From positions 14,837,562-14,901,561 of the forward strand of contig OZ024797.1 in the NCBI GenBank assembly GCA_964017045.1: DNA of 64,000 bases, in the 5' to 3' direction. The position numbers and the translations under genes were made by a program. Positions within the stretch are counted from its first letter, which is position 1; the number at the start of each line of letters is the position of its first letter. The notes under the pieces are model-generated. The model saw only the letters and a list, made by a program, of their open reading frames with translations. It did not search any database and was not told the origin of the DNA. This document shows positions 34,701-46,155 of this stretch, one piece after another. This DNA is from Omphiscola glabra (Eukaryota; Mollusca; Gastropoda; Lymnaeidae).

Positions 34701-35159
34701 GCAAAAAAAGCTTATCAAAATAATTAAATTAATGGGAATAATTCGGCACAGAATGTAGATGTTATCTTGATCTGACATCTGGTCACACACGACTGGGCTA
34801 AGGGTTGAGCGCCTGAAACACTACCGTATGTCGTATGTTATCTGATTGGACAAATCGGGTCAAATGTCGGATGTCGTGGAAAGGGGCCATTTGGAGGGCT
34901 GTCCGCAATTGGTGGCAAAAAGGCCACCTTATAGGACGGGTGTTAAAAACATTGAACAGCTGCTGTTCTGAACGCAAACATTAACATATATGAGTTGCGC
35001 CCGCATGCTGCGTTTATGTCAAGAAGGTCTGTACACATTGCATGTACCTTGTTGTACATTTGTTGCACACGTTTCATTATTTTGTGTACGCGTTGTTTAT
35101 ATATCTTCTGAATATTTAATTGATGTGCTGTTTTGTGTACGTGTATAATTTGTAAAGTA
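34701..35159. other. Non-genic spacer
   Basis: Single-copy sequence; no gene recognised. Confidence 0.5.
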
Positions 35160-35475
35160 ACCACTGACCACTTACCACTTACTGCACTTACCACTTACCA
35201 CTTACTGCATTTAACACTTACCACATACTGCACTTACCACTTACCACTTAGTGCACTTACCACTGACCACTTACCACTACTGCACTTACCACTTACTGCA
35301 CTTACCACTTACCACACTTACCACTTATTGCACTTACCACTGACCACTTACCACTGACCACTGACCACTTACTGCACTTACCACTGACCACTTATCACTG
35401 ACCACTGACCACTGACCACTTACCACTTACTGCACTTACCACTTACTGCACTTACCATTTACTGCACTTACCACT
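35160..35475. repeat. Simple repeat of taccact and tactgcact motifs
   Basis: Mixed 7- and 9-bp motifs (taccact, gaccact, tactgcact) repeat for over 300 bp with no fixed longer period. Confidence 0.92.
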
Positions 35476-35514
35476 GATTAATTTGTTGCTCATCCTTTCA
35501 GGTCATTTACATTG

Positions 35515-35800
35515 CGTTTAGCGATTCCATTAGGGCATAAGACTGGTTCCATCAGGGCATATGACTGATTCATCAGGGCATTATACTGGTTCAATCTGGC
35601 CATATGACTGGTTCCATCAGGCAAATGGACTAGCTGCTATCTGGACATATGACTGGTTCCATCAGGGCATATGACTGGTTCTATCAGGGAAATGGACTAG
35701 CTGCTATCTGGACATATGACTTGTACCATCAGGGCATTTGACTGGTTCCATCAGGGAAATAGACTAGCTGCTATCTCGACATATGACTGGTTCGAAAAGG
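35515..35800. repeat. 67-bp tandem repeat, about 3 copies plus partial units
   Basis: The core ctgctatctggacatatgac starts at 35634, 35701 and 35768, 67 bp apart. Within each unit, catatgactggttccatcag is itself duplicated, a nested structure. Confidence 0.92.
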
Positions 35801-36657
35801 CAGTAGTACTTCAGGGCATATTATATAAGCCTACACAAAATCCCTTCTCATGAAGACCTCTGGGTACGGCAAAGCTTGCTCTTATTTTGAGAACCTCTCC
35901 TTTAAGGGATGTATGCTTTTTAAAAAATCAAGTGAACGTCTTGTTGGGTCGCTCCTGTATTGATTAAATCAACCCCCCCCCCCGACCCTCGTTATGTTCA
36001 GTGCCCGAGGCCAAAAAGGGGGGGGGGGGCTGCATCAGGCTGTACCTACCACGAGCCTGGCCGTGACCTATTAGCTCAAAATGGGAGAAAGGGAATATAT
36101 TATATTAGTAAGTTTAATTTTTACCATCTGCGTGACTGCGTGTGAAAAATGTGTGTATGATATCGAAAAACAGAGGGAAAGAGAAAGATAAAGAGGGAGT
36201 GGGAGAAAGAAGAGGAGAAGATAGAGTGATAGAGAGAGAGAGAGGGGTAGAGATAGATAAGGTTAAACCTGATAAAAGGAACGCAACAAAACAACGAACG
36301 TGTCGGTAGGAAGCCTTCATCAGCGAACAAACAGAAGAACGAATAAAATTTAAAAAATGTATCAAAAAAATATAATGTAGCACTTAGCTTAGAAGTAGTG
36401 TCCAAGAGGACAGCAAATGATTTGTAGAGCGAGAAAGAGAGAGAGAGAGAGCACAAAAACCAAATCTGAAATAATTTAAACCTCAAATGATAATAGTAAC
36501 TTCATTGGTGTAATTGTCACTTCAGTGACTACATATGTGAGTGACCTTGACAAGATTACAGTCATTTAAATGCATAGCTAGGACAATTATCGAAAGGGAT
36601 GGGAAAAGGAAAAAGGGGGGGGGGTGGACTTTCGCTATAGAAAAAAACAACTTTTGA
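35801..36657. other. Non-genic spacer with C-, G- and GA-rich tracts
   Basis: A C-run (about 35971-35982) and a G-run (about 36017-36029) lie 35 bp apart and could pair. A GA-rich tract spans about 36165-36260, with a shorter one near 36431-36450. No gene. Confidence 0.6.
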
Positions 36658-36808
36658 ACTGACCACAACATTCGAAGGTGACCACAAAATTCATTAATGA
36701 TGACCACAATTATTATAGATGACCACACCATTAAAGATGACCACAACATTACAGGTGACCACTAAATTAAGGATGGCCACAACATTAAAAAATAACGACC
36801 ACAACGTA
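36658..36808. repeat. Degenerate ~18-bp tandem repeat
   Basis: About eight copies of gatgaccacaacatta with variable joints. The following 264 bp (36809-37072) are single-copy with a C-rich tract near 36970. Confidence 0.85.
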
Positions 36809-37072
36809 CATCTCCTCGCGTACTTGGCGGATTAGATCTCGTCCCACTTGTTGAGCAGCGGCACTATATCATCAGGACCTTTTCACCTACCCGCCATTTT
36901 CTTTTTGATTAGATTAAGAATGTGCTGAGTCGATGCGATTTTTAAAAATATAACTAATCCATCGCCCCACCCCACCCCCCACCCCACACCCAATCCGCTG
37001 ACCGAATGGCGTTTCACTTAGTCGGGAACGTCTCGAGATACAGACCCTGATGATGGCAAGTGACAGATTTTT

Positions 37073-37170
37073 GTGTCGCCAAGGAAGCCTCAACATGTGT
37101 CGCCAAGGACGCTTCTACGTGTGTCGCTATGGACGCCTTGACATGTGTCGCCAAGGACGCCTTATCGTAG
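37073..37170. repeat. 24-bp tandem repeat, 4 copies
   Basis: gtcgccaaggacgcct-like cores start at 37075, 37099, 37123 and 37147, exactly 24 bp apart; the third has gctatgg. It leads straight into the next array. Confidence 0.92.
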
Positions 37171-37320
37171 TCTCGTCGCGGTCGTGTCGTGGTCTCGTCG
37201 TGGTCTTGTCTTGGTCTCGTCGTGGTCTTGTCGTGGTCTTGTCGTGGTCTCGTCATGGTCTCGTCGTGGTCTTGTCGCAGGCTTGTCACAGTCTTGTCGT
37301 AGTCTTGTCGTGGTCTCTTT
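37165..37320. repeat. 11-bp tandem repeat array, about 14 copies
   Basis: Unit gtggtctcgtc with gtggtcttgtc variants. Minus-strand frames read Arg/Asp/His-rich strings because the unit lacks stops. Confidence 0.93.
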
Positions 37321-37341
37321 TGAAGGGCTTGTGTTGGTCTA

Positions 37342-37390
37342 TACAACTACTACTACTACTACTACTAGTACTATACTACTACAACTATAT

Positions 37391-37455
<65 letters not shown>

Positions 37456-37485
37456 AACTACTACGTCTACACTACTACTACTACT
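37342..37485. repeat. TAC trinucleotide microsatellite
   Basis: (TAC)n with a few interruptions, ending about 30 bp before the hAT left end. A related tract lies just beyond the right end (43402-43530). Confidence 0.95.
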
Positions 37486-38142
37486 TGATCATGTAAGCTG
37501 TTGTCCTTCTAGGACAGGGGTCACCAAACTGTTTTCACGGCGGGCCGGATAACGGACACAATGACGAGCGCCCGCCGTATAATCACTTTGTACATGACTT
37601 GCGAGCCAGAACGAAAGCTCTGGGAAAAGGGAAGAAAAACTAAGTTTAGTATTCCATGTTAATCATGGGCGAGTGGCGTGCAATTTACAAAATCAAAGTC
37701 AACCAACATATTTATTTACTAAACAAGTTATCAAAGAAGGCGACATTAGTTAAAGATAGTTACATCAGACCTAGTGCGCACAAATCGGAATGTCACAAAC
37801 TAAGAAGCAAAGGTTAGTGAGATTTGTGAAACTGATGTTTGGATTTCAAGATATCATCTTTCGGCACCGCGGAACACCACAGCAAGTTCCTAGCTTTATC
37901 ACGTATCTGCAGCACCATGTTCTCTCCAAGATCTTCTGCTCTCCGCACAACTGAAATTGCCGAAAGGGCTGTTAGTTCCAACCGCGGCGACTACGATTTT
38001 TAATGCCCCCATATGTTTCCTACACTCCTCTTCCTTTCATCTATTTACAGTCTGTGGTGGTTATCAGACTATAATATGTTAGCGGGAATGGGCTTGATTA
38101 TTATTTTATCCTTTTTAAAAAAAAAAAAAAACTGTTTCCAAA

Positions 38143-38270
38143 GAAAACAAAACAAACAACAACCCTAACAAACAACAACCCTAACAAACAACAACCCTAA
38201 CAAACAACAACCCTAACAAACAACAAACCTAACAAACAACAACCCTAACAAACAACAACCATAAGTTTCT
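38143..38270. repeat. 16-bp tandem repeat, about 7 copies
   Basis: Unit ccctaacaaacaacaa. Each unit contains CCCTAA, the animal telomere C-strand hexamer, but never in tandem, so this is not telomeric DNA. Confidence 0.94.
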
Positions 38271-39245
38271 TGGTAGGTGTTTTAAATGATGTCATCATTT
38301 CTTAATAAATTCATTTAAATACATCTTGTTTTATGCTGATGTGACTTGGAGTTTGAACCTCGTTAAACTTCACCAGTAGCTTAATTTGTACGAGTGACAG
38401 ACTGTGATCTTTATGTCCACTCATTTATACATTAATCTCTATAGCAGACACACGTCTGCAAAACAAAGTGACCTCAGATTGCAATATAAACGTCGGTCAT
38501 CTATTTTTAGTAGTTAACTTTTTTTGACGCCAGCTTAACTCGATCCCACTAGGCACCGCAATGCGAGTAGTTCATATATTATACTAGCGAGTACCCGGCA
38601 TGCGTTGCAATGCCACTCATCGAAATAAAGTGTCTGTGTTTTAATATTTTTTTTGTAAGTTCTTCTAATAACCACCTTTTTTTTAACCGTCTGGTGCGTA
38701 TTCGAATTAATTAGAAGGTTTTAAGAAGTGTCAGCAGACCACACGCAGCTGTCCGTGTGGGAAGCATGGATTTTCCAAATTTAGTCCCAAAACTTATAGC
38801 TATTGATCCCCCCATGCAATAGCTATGTTTGAAATTATATTTATATGGCTCATTTATTACATATAAACACATTTTGGGCCCCCGGCCCCAAAAGTAATAT
38901 TGTGAAATATTTGTACTAAATCAGAAACCTATTTATTAAGTCACATATACAAAATGAAATGTCACAGTTTATATTTAATTTAATTCCACCCACTTATGCA
39001 ATAGCTCTGCTTGATGTTATATTTACATAGCTCATATAAGAAAAAAAAAAGAATTTAAGGCCCCCGGCCCAAAGCGGAATATTGTAAAATATTTGCACTT
39101 CTTTAGAAACCTAATGCGGGCCTGCACACAACAACTCACTGAAAGTTTATCGCATTCAGATGAATAGTATAGGAACTCATACGGAAATTATATTTAAATA
39201 GCTCATATTAGAAAGAAAAACTACTATAGGGCCCGGTCCAAAACT

Positions 39246-40599
39246 GGTAATTCTTTGTAAAATGAATGGGTTTTGATATTCATGGATATACTTTTGTAAA
39301 TGTACTTACGTTGTGTTAACGTCATTGATTTTCTTAATTCGTAAAATGAGAATATAGCATCTATTTTTCGCAACAGTAATATCATTGGATTTAAAGATAT
39401 AAAATTGTACACACCCTATTTCCTAACCCCTATGTATATGTACCTAAGAAGGCAAATTATTTGTCAAATTCATTTTGAGACGTATAGTGTGCTGCCATGT
39501 GCAAATTAAACTTTTGAATTACAACTTCCCCCTCCCCCAAACAGAGTTTTAAAGAAATTAATAAACTCATCCACGGGATTGTAATCCACCTACTTACGCA
39601 AAAACAATTTTTTTGCATTTCAAATGCTTTGTTCTTATTTAAATGAGTGATAAGTGCATTAGTGGATGCTATTTGGATATGTAGTTTCGCTGCACTGATT
39701 GCATTAAACGGCATTTTCGTATTAAAAGTATATGTAAAGGTTAGGTTTTTTTTTTTTTTTTTTTTTTTACTAATTTATAAATTTCATAAATGTATATTTT
39801 TGGAAAGAATAAAAGTAAAAATTTATTAAACGTTAAAAATAAAAAGCAAAAATTTTATTTCATTTTTTAAATTGTAGCAATTTAAAAAGCAATCTATTAT
39901 ATTTATTAATTTTACTTTTAGGAAGGGGGAAATACATTATCAATTTTATTAGGCGCGGTTATTAAATCAGATAAATTTTTGCATTGAATAAATAGACAAT
40001 TTGAGTTCTGAGGTCATTTGCGTTATTATTTAGAACAAATTAATTTTACTTTTATTACGCAATATTTGGAACGTACTTAAAAAATGCACTTCAATCAACA
40101 GATGTTTTGGTTTCCCCGATAAATGTGATTACAGTGTAATTCTTTGATTATAATTTGTTTTATTATTTTTCATAACTTTCAACCACATATAAAATGTTTA
40201 AAATAGTTCCTTAGTTGTTACTCCAGATTTATTTGTAATTAATATTATTAATACTTAAAATTGTATTAAAATTAAAGCGAATCTACAATATATTTTTCGC
40301 ATTACCATTGATTCGAGTTCCTTAAAATAATAGAAGAAAACTATGATTGTTTTAAAAAATGGGAACGTATTTAAATCGTATCGGTTCTTTGTGAGTTACG
40401 GTCAGCATAGATCATTCTTATATAATAGATGTATTACTACATCATTGCTATTCAAAATCACAACACATTTACAAAGCTATATCCGATTCTAAAATACGTC
40501 TCAAAATTCAAGCTTATTAATAAAAACAACAAAAATACTCTCTACACTAAACATGCAAAAACGTGTTTTCTCTGCTCTTGCTACAAATTGATGTCTGTT
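39246..40599. other. AT-rich interruption of the ~170-bp repeat
   Basis: About 1.35 kb of very AT-rich sequence separates the diverged left copies of the repeat from the array. It includes a 23-base T-run (about 39746-39768). It may be a later insertion or a surviving internal part of the element. No recognisable frame. Confidence 0.55.
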
Positions 40600-42860
40600 G
40601 GCATTTGTTCAAGGGCGGTTGAGTTGATAGCTCCGTTTGAAATTATTTTGATAAAGTTTGTTAAAGAAAACAAAACGAATTTAAGGACATCGGCCCATGC
40701 GAAATATTGTAAAATGTTGTTCTAATTTAGAAACTTTTGCGGGAGCGCGCATATCAATTCACCAAAGTTTTTATCGCAATCGGATGAATGGTATAGGAAT
40801 GCATACGATAATTATATAGATAATAAATGGTGGAAAACGAATTAAGGCCCCCGGCCACAAACGGAATATTGTAGAATTGTTGTATTACTTCAGAAACCTA
40901 CTTATTATATCACAAAATTAAAAAAAGAGAAACATATTACTGAAGTTGTATCGCATTCAGATAAATGGTATAGGAGTGCATACGGATATTATTTTTTACA
41001 AAGCTCATATAAGAAAAATAACGATTTTGGGGCCAACGGCCAAAAACGGATTATTTTAAAAGTGTTGTAACTACTTCAGAAACCTAATTACTATGTGACA
41101 CACACAATTTAATGTCGCTATTTGTATTTTATTAAAAATCTATCCATCCACACATTAGCTCTGTTTGAAATTGTATTTGTATAGCTCATATAGGAAAAAT
41201 AGAACATAGGGCCCCTGGCTCAAAAAATAATATTTTAAACGGTTGTAATAATTTGAAAAGCTTTGCGGACTTGGGTAAAACATCTAACTAAAGTTTTATC
41301 GCATTCAGATAAATGATATAGGAGCGCATACAGAAATTATTTTGTACAAAGCTCGTATAAGAAAAAAAAAAGAATTTGGGAACAACGGCTGAAAACGGAA
41401 TATTTTAAAAGTATTGTAATTACTCATTAACATGGGCGACCTTATGGACAACCTTTCAACAAAGTTTTGTTGCAATCGCATGAATGGTGTAGGAGCGCAT
41501 ACGGTTTGAAATTATATTTATATAGCTCATATTGGAAAAATAGAACATGGGGCCCCTGGCTCAAAACAGAATATTTTAAACGGTTGTAATAATTGGAAAA
41601 GCTTTGCGGGCGTGGGAAAAACATCTAACTAAAGTTTTATCGCATTCAGAAGAATGGTATAGGAGCGCATACCGAAATTATTTTGTACAAAGCTCATATA
41701 AGAAAAAAAAGAATTTGGGGCCAACAGCTGAAAACGGAATATTTTAAAAGTATTGTAATTACCCATTAACATGCGCGACTTTATGGACAACCTTTCAAAA
41801 AAGTTTTGTTGCAATCACATGAATGGTGTAGGAGCGCATACGGTTTGAAATTATATTTATATAGCTCCTATAAGAAAAAACGAACATGGGGCCCCTGGCT
41901 CAAAACGGAATATTTTAAAATGGTTGTAATAATTTAGAAACCTTTGTGGGCATGATCGCAACATCTCGTCAAAGTTTTAGCGTATTCGAATAAATGGTGT
42001 AGGAGCGCAGACGAAACCTATAGTTTACAAAGCTCATATAAGAAAAAAAACGATTTTGGGGCCAAAGGCCAAAACAAAATATTTTAAAAGTGTTATAATG
42101 ACTCAGTAAAATGCGCGAGCTTATGGAATACAACTCTCCAATGTTTTGTCGCAATCGCATGAATGGTGTAGGAGCGCATTCGGTTTGAAACTATATTTAT
42201 ATAGCTCATATTAGAAAAAACGAACATGGGGCCCCTGGCTCAAAACGGAATATTTTAAAACGGTTGTAATAATTTAGAAACCTTTGTGGGCATGCTCGCA
42301 ACATCTCGTCAAAGTTTTAGCGTATTCGAATAAATGGTGTAGGAGTGCAGACGAAATCTATTGTTTACAAAGCTCATATAAGAAAAAAAAAACGATTTTG
42401 GGGCCAACGGCCAAAACGAAATATTTTAAAAGTGTTATAATGACCCAGTAAAATGCGCAAGCTTGTAGAATACAACTCTCCAATGTTTTGTCGCAATCGC
42501 ATGAATGGTGTAGGAGCGCATACGGTTTTAAACTATATTTATATAGCTCATATTAGAAAAAACGAACACGGGGCCCCTGGCTCAAAACGGAATATTTTAA
42601 AACGTTTATAATTATTTCCAAACCTTTGTGGGCGTACTTGTAACATTTTACCCAAGATTTAGCGCATTCAGACGAATGGCGTAGGAGCGCAGACGGAAAT
42701 ATTTTTTACAAAGCTCGTATAAGAAAAAAAACGAATGAAGGGCCAACGGCCGAAAACGAAATAATTGAAAAGTTTTTTAATGTCGCAGTTAAATGCCCAG
42801 GTAGGTGGCCAACAACTCACCAAAGTTTTGTTGCAATCGCATGAATGGTGCGGGAGCGCA
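40600..42860. repeat. ~170-bp monomer array with alternating A/B types (340-bp dimers)
   Basis: Anchor aatgg(t/c)(g/a)taggagcgca occurs at 41312, 41483, 41653, 41822, 41993, 42162, 42333, 42504, 42675 and 42844, all 169-171 bp apart. A monomers carry cgcattcag or cgtattcgaa before the anchor and a ggggccaacggcc block. B monomers carry tgcaatcgcatg and a ggggcccctggctc block. They alternate strictly across these ten. Each monomer has an agaaaaaa A-tract after agctcatat. Older copies at 40600-41300 are more diverged and less regular. Confidence 0.92.
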
Positions 42861-42915
42861 TACGAGACAAACAGACATACATACATACATTAATTTATAT
42901 ATATATAGATATAAT

Positions 42916-43270
42916 TAATAAATAAATCAATACAATAAGTAAACATATAATATATATGTTGAATACATTTTTATTTATTTACTTTTAAGATACCGGTTTG
43001 TACGATTCTGAGACGATATTGTACGATTTTTGGAGTTCGAGGGTAAACATGTCTGCAATAAACAAGAAAATCTTCGTCCGCTAATTTAAAATTAAAAAGG
43101 TAAATAAAGGCGCATAGCAGCCAGAAGGTCTCAGCACGTGTGAAGATTCCCTAGTATTCTTAAACACATGTCTCGTTTTCCATCAAGCAAATTCAAGTAC
43201 CGTCGGCGGGCCGGGTGAACTGGCCTCGCTGGCCGGATCTGGCCCGCCGACCGTAGTTTGATGACCCCTA
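42916..43270. other. Right flank of the hAT composite
   Basis: AT-rich sequence to about 43120, then GC-rich terminal hAT sequence with the subterminal palindrome. No gene. Confidence 0.6.
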
Positions 43271-43837
43271 TTCTAGCAGAACAACACTCTATTATGTAAG
43301 CTTTCGTCCTTCCGCTCTCTTTGGATGACGGCAATAAAACACTTGTATCAGGTCGTAACTAATCGAGTTCTCTATAAACACGTTCACACACGTCCTCGTT
43401 ACACTACTACTATACTACTACTTCTACTACTCTACTACTACCACTACCACCACCACTACCGCCACTACCCACCGCCACTACCTACCGCCACTACCCACCG
43501 CCACTACCCACTACTCACCGCCACCCCCACCGCCAACCGTGTCCACACATCGTTGAAACATCTCGCTTGTTTATTGACCTTGCGGAACGCGACTTATCAC
43601 AACTGGACCCTTCCAAAACTGTTCACCAACTTATGGTCAACAACTATCCCATAGACATACACGCCACGCTCACAAACGCAGTTCATAACACTTGATTGTC
43701 ACCTGACTTGTGTGGGGAAAACCTGCCAAGTGAAAATGTGTATACCATTGCATCATTTGTGGAATGATGGTTAATATGCGATAGTATCATATAAGTTGTA
43801 AACCATTCCCAAGTTAACGAACTGGACAAGCAAAGAC
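43271..43837. other. Non-genic spacer with TAC/CAC tract
   Basis: Near 43294 the motif atgtaagctttcgtccttc recalls atgtaagctgttgtccttc at 37491, on the other side of the hAT composite. A compound (TAC/CAC)n tract runs about 43402-43530. No gene recognised. Confidence 0.6.
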
Positions 43838-44313
43838 ATTGCCAGCACTTCGGGTGGATGGGACTCGTTACACCACCAGCACCCCGGGTGGATGGGACTC
43901 GTTACACCACCAGCACCCCGGGTGGATGGGACTCGTTACACCACCAGCACCCCGGGTGGATGGGACTCGTTACACCACCAGCACCCCGGGTGGATGGGAC
44001 TCGTTACACCACCAGCACCCCGGGTGGATGGGACTCGTTACACCACCAGCACCCCGGGTGGATGGGACTCGTTACACCACCAGCACACCGGGTGGATGGG
44101 ACTCGTTACACCACCAGCACCCCGGGTGGATGGGACTCGTTACACCACCAGCACCCCGGGTGGATGGAACTCGTTACACCACCAGCACCCCGGGTGGATG
44201 GGACTCGTTACACCACCAGCACCCCGGGTGGATGGGACTCGTTACACCACCAGCACCCCGGGTGGATGGGACTCGTTACACCACCAGCACCCCGGGTGGA
44301 TGGGACTCGTTAA
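43838..44313. repeat. 34-bp tandem repeat array, 14 copies, nearly identical
   Basis: Core gggactcgttacaccaccag, followed by caccccgggtggat. Each unit has a CCCGGG except one (acaccggg, about 44086). One unit has ggaactc (about 44166). All three forward frames are open because the unit has no stop in any phase. The high identity suggests recent expansion. Confidence 0.97.
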
Positions 44314-44640
44314 TCTAAACGGCAGCTCGTATAAGAGAATGCAAACTCTGAAATTAAATCCGGAGATGGAGTCCCGTAGGTGACATGACATTGACACAAT
44401 GAAAATACTGACACGCCCTGCAACGTAGAACGCATAAAGAGTACAGTGCGAAAACAACAACACACACACACACTGCTGCTAATCTACTGCATCCTGGTCC
44501 AGTTCCAAATCGTCTTGATTAAGTCTTTGCATTGGACCAAATAGATAAGGACGAGATAGTGAGGCTGACGAATCGAGCAACTTTTCCACACTTAAAACAA
44601 AATGCAGCTCAAGTCAAAGGTACTACTACTCAAGTTGAAA
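44314..44640. other. Non-genic spacer
   Basis: Single-copy sequence with a short (CA)n at about 44460-44473. No gene recognised. Confidence 0.5.
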
Positions 44641-44830
44641 GTTGCCTTGGTCATCTTCATTGCCTTGGTCATCTACATGGCTTTTGTCATCTTCATTTCC
44701 TTGGTCATCTTCACTAAACAGGTCACCTTCTTTGCCTTGGTCATCTTCATTGCCTTGGTCATCTTCATTGTCTTGGTCATCTTCATTGCCTTGGTCATCT
44801 TCATTGCCTTGGTCATCTTCATTGTCTTCT
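44641..44830. repeat. 18-bp tandem repeat array, about 10 copies
   Basis: Unit ttcattgccttggtcatc. The first copies are diverged (ctacatggcttttgtcatc, ttcactaaacaggtcacc). The forward frame reads a hydrophobic FIALVI repeat that mimics a membrane segment, a product of the unit. Confidence 0.94.
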
Positions 44831-45167
44831 CCAGACGACTGCTCTATATTCCCTTTGAAACAGCATTTAATTCAACTGACAACAGCGCTTAACTAAAATT
44901 TCTAAATTGACAAATCTTCTTTTTGACAAATATTCATGAACACACATTCAACTCATACCACTCTTTTGATCATGCATGACTGAATATGAAATCTATGGTC
45001 TTATCTTAAAAATAGATTTAATGAATTATTGTGAAGTTTTTAGTAAGCCACAAGTCGCCACGGTCTAAGTCGAGCTGATTCATTTGAGGGGGTGTGGGGG
45101 GGGGGTGGGGTGGCTGGGTTCTCATGCAGTTTTCATCAAAATTGGTACGTGTTCTTAAATCTAAGAG
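44831..45167. other. Non-genic spacer
   Basis: Single-copy AT-rich sequence with a G-rich tract (about 45087-45116). No gene. Confidence 0.5.
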
Positions 45168-45250
45168 TATGGGATATGTATGAGTGGCTAGAAAATGGGA
45201 TCCGTATGAGTGGCTTGAAAATGGGATATGTATGGGTGACTAGAAAATTT
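45168..45250. repeat. 26-bp tandem repeat, 3 copies
   Basis: gggatatgtatgagtggcta-like units repeat three times with small changes. Confidence 0.88.
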
Positions 45251-45279
45251 ATCACAGATTTGAAGCAGGCCAGACAAAC

Positions 45280-45400
45280 CGTTTGACAGGCAAACAGGCG
45301 GGCAGACTGAGAAACTGTCAGACGGATAGACAGGCAGACAAACAGTCAGACAGACAGACAAACAAACAAACAGCAATTCATACAGACAGACCAACAATCA
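45280..45400. repeat. CAGA/CAAA tetranucleotide tract
   Basis: Imperfect (cagacagacaaa)n tract with decay at both ends. Confidence 0.88.
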
Positions 45401-46155
45401 GAGAAACAATCACGCAGACATCAACCCGAAGTAAATGAAACCGTGTTTTAAAAAAAAGTGATACATTTCTACAGGCATAATGTATAAAGTTTGAGAACAC
45501 CCGACAGCCAGCATGACGTCATCTACCACATCACGGCTAGTTTAAAAAAAAACAAAAAAAAAAAACACAACTTTGTTTGAGACAGGCCGGTGTTATAGTT
45601 TATGGACTTGGCTGGACTGCTATCCATTTATTTTGTCATTCACACGTCTAGTCCACCGCATGGATTCATATTACGATCTGATGAGGCCTCGTTCACAGTG
45701 AGAAATTGAGGCGCTATTCGACTAATGGCATTCGCGTAATGATACCACTGGAGATGTTGCTAAAAGCTGACGTTACCGAGCCGACTCTGCTCCCGAATAG
45801 GGGCTCGCGTGACTGAGAGATTGACCGAACTTTTGAGTTGTTGCGAGGTCTAAGTCCACTCGTGCTCTAATGTTGCTGAAGCAAGTCATTCAAGTCCAGG
45901 TGACTGGGTTGTGGTGTGTCTGTGAGTGCCTGGATGATCTACGTTGTGTTATGTATGTCATGTTGTGTAAACAATTATGGGATGTCACGTTTCGAGTGTC
46001 ACGTGTCGAGTGTCACGATTCGATTGTCACGTGTCAAGTGGCACGTCGTATTCTGACCATATTTACCATTATACATACCATAAATGAATGTGTATGGCCC
46101 AAAACCAATTGTAAGGTTATAATAAGTCTTCATCTACTTGTGTTTAGATCGCTCT
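45401..46155. other. Non-genic spacer
   Basis: A-rich tract at about 45545-45568 and a cluster of cgagtgtcacgt-like motifs at about 45985-46045. No gene recognised. Confidence 0.5.

Larger units (their letters stand above)
38575..42915. mobile_element. Nested dispersed element with repeat-rich right end
   Basis: The left edge reads tactagcgagtacccggcat at about 38583. Sequences of the type tactagc..acccggc..gcgttgc mark the start of dispersed repeats in many invertebrate genomes. The right edge runs gacaaacagacatacatac (about 42866) into a TA-rich tail. This edge style is common in invertebrate repeats but I cannot assign it to a class with certainty. Between the edges are diverged copies of a 170-180-bp unit (38800-39245), an AT-rich unrelated stretch, then the regular array at 40600-42860. 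No protein-coding frame survives. Confidence 0.55.
37515..43270. mobile_element. hAT-bounded composite element (5756 bp) with nested insertion
   Basis: The left terminus CAGGGGTCACCAAACT and the reverse complement of the right terminus, TAGGGGTCATCAAACT, match at 14 of 16 positions; GGCGGGCC follows on both sides. The 8 bp flanking left (ttctagga, 37507-37514) and right (ttctagca, 43271-43278) match at 7 of 8, as expected for a hAT target duplication. A subterminal palindrome (tcggcgggcc / ggcccgccga) lies at about 43203-43251. I cannot find intact transposase. About 4.3 kb of the interior (38575-42915) looks like a different dispersed element, so the hAT is probably non-autonomous or was interrupted. 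Confidence 0.75.

Noticed and set aside
36165..36260. Promoter-like GA-rich element
   Set aside because: It is a simple purine tract with no adjacent gene.
38143..38270. Interstitial telomere
   Set aside because: CCCTAA is never tandem; the unit is 16 bp.
44602..44892. Membrane protein with a long hydrophobic segment
   Set aside because: The hydrophobic stretch is the 18-bp repeat translated.
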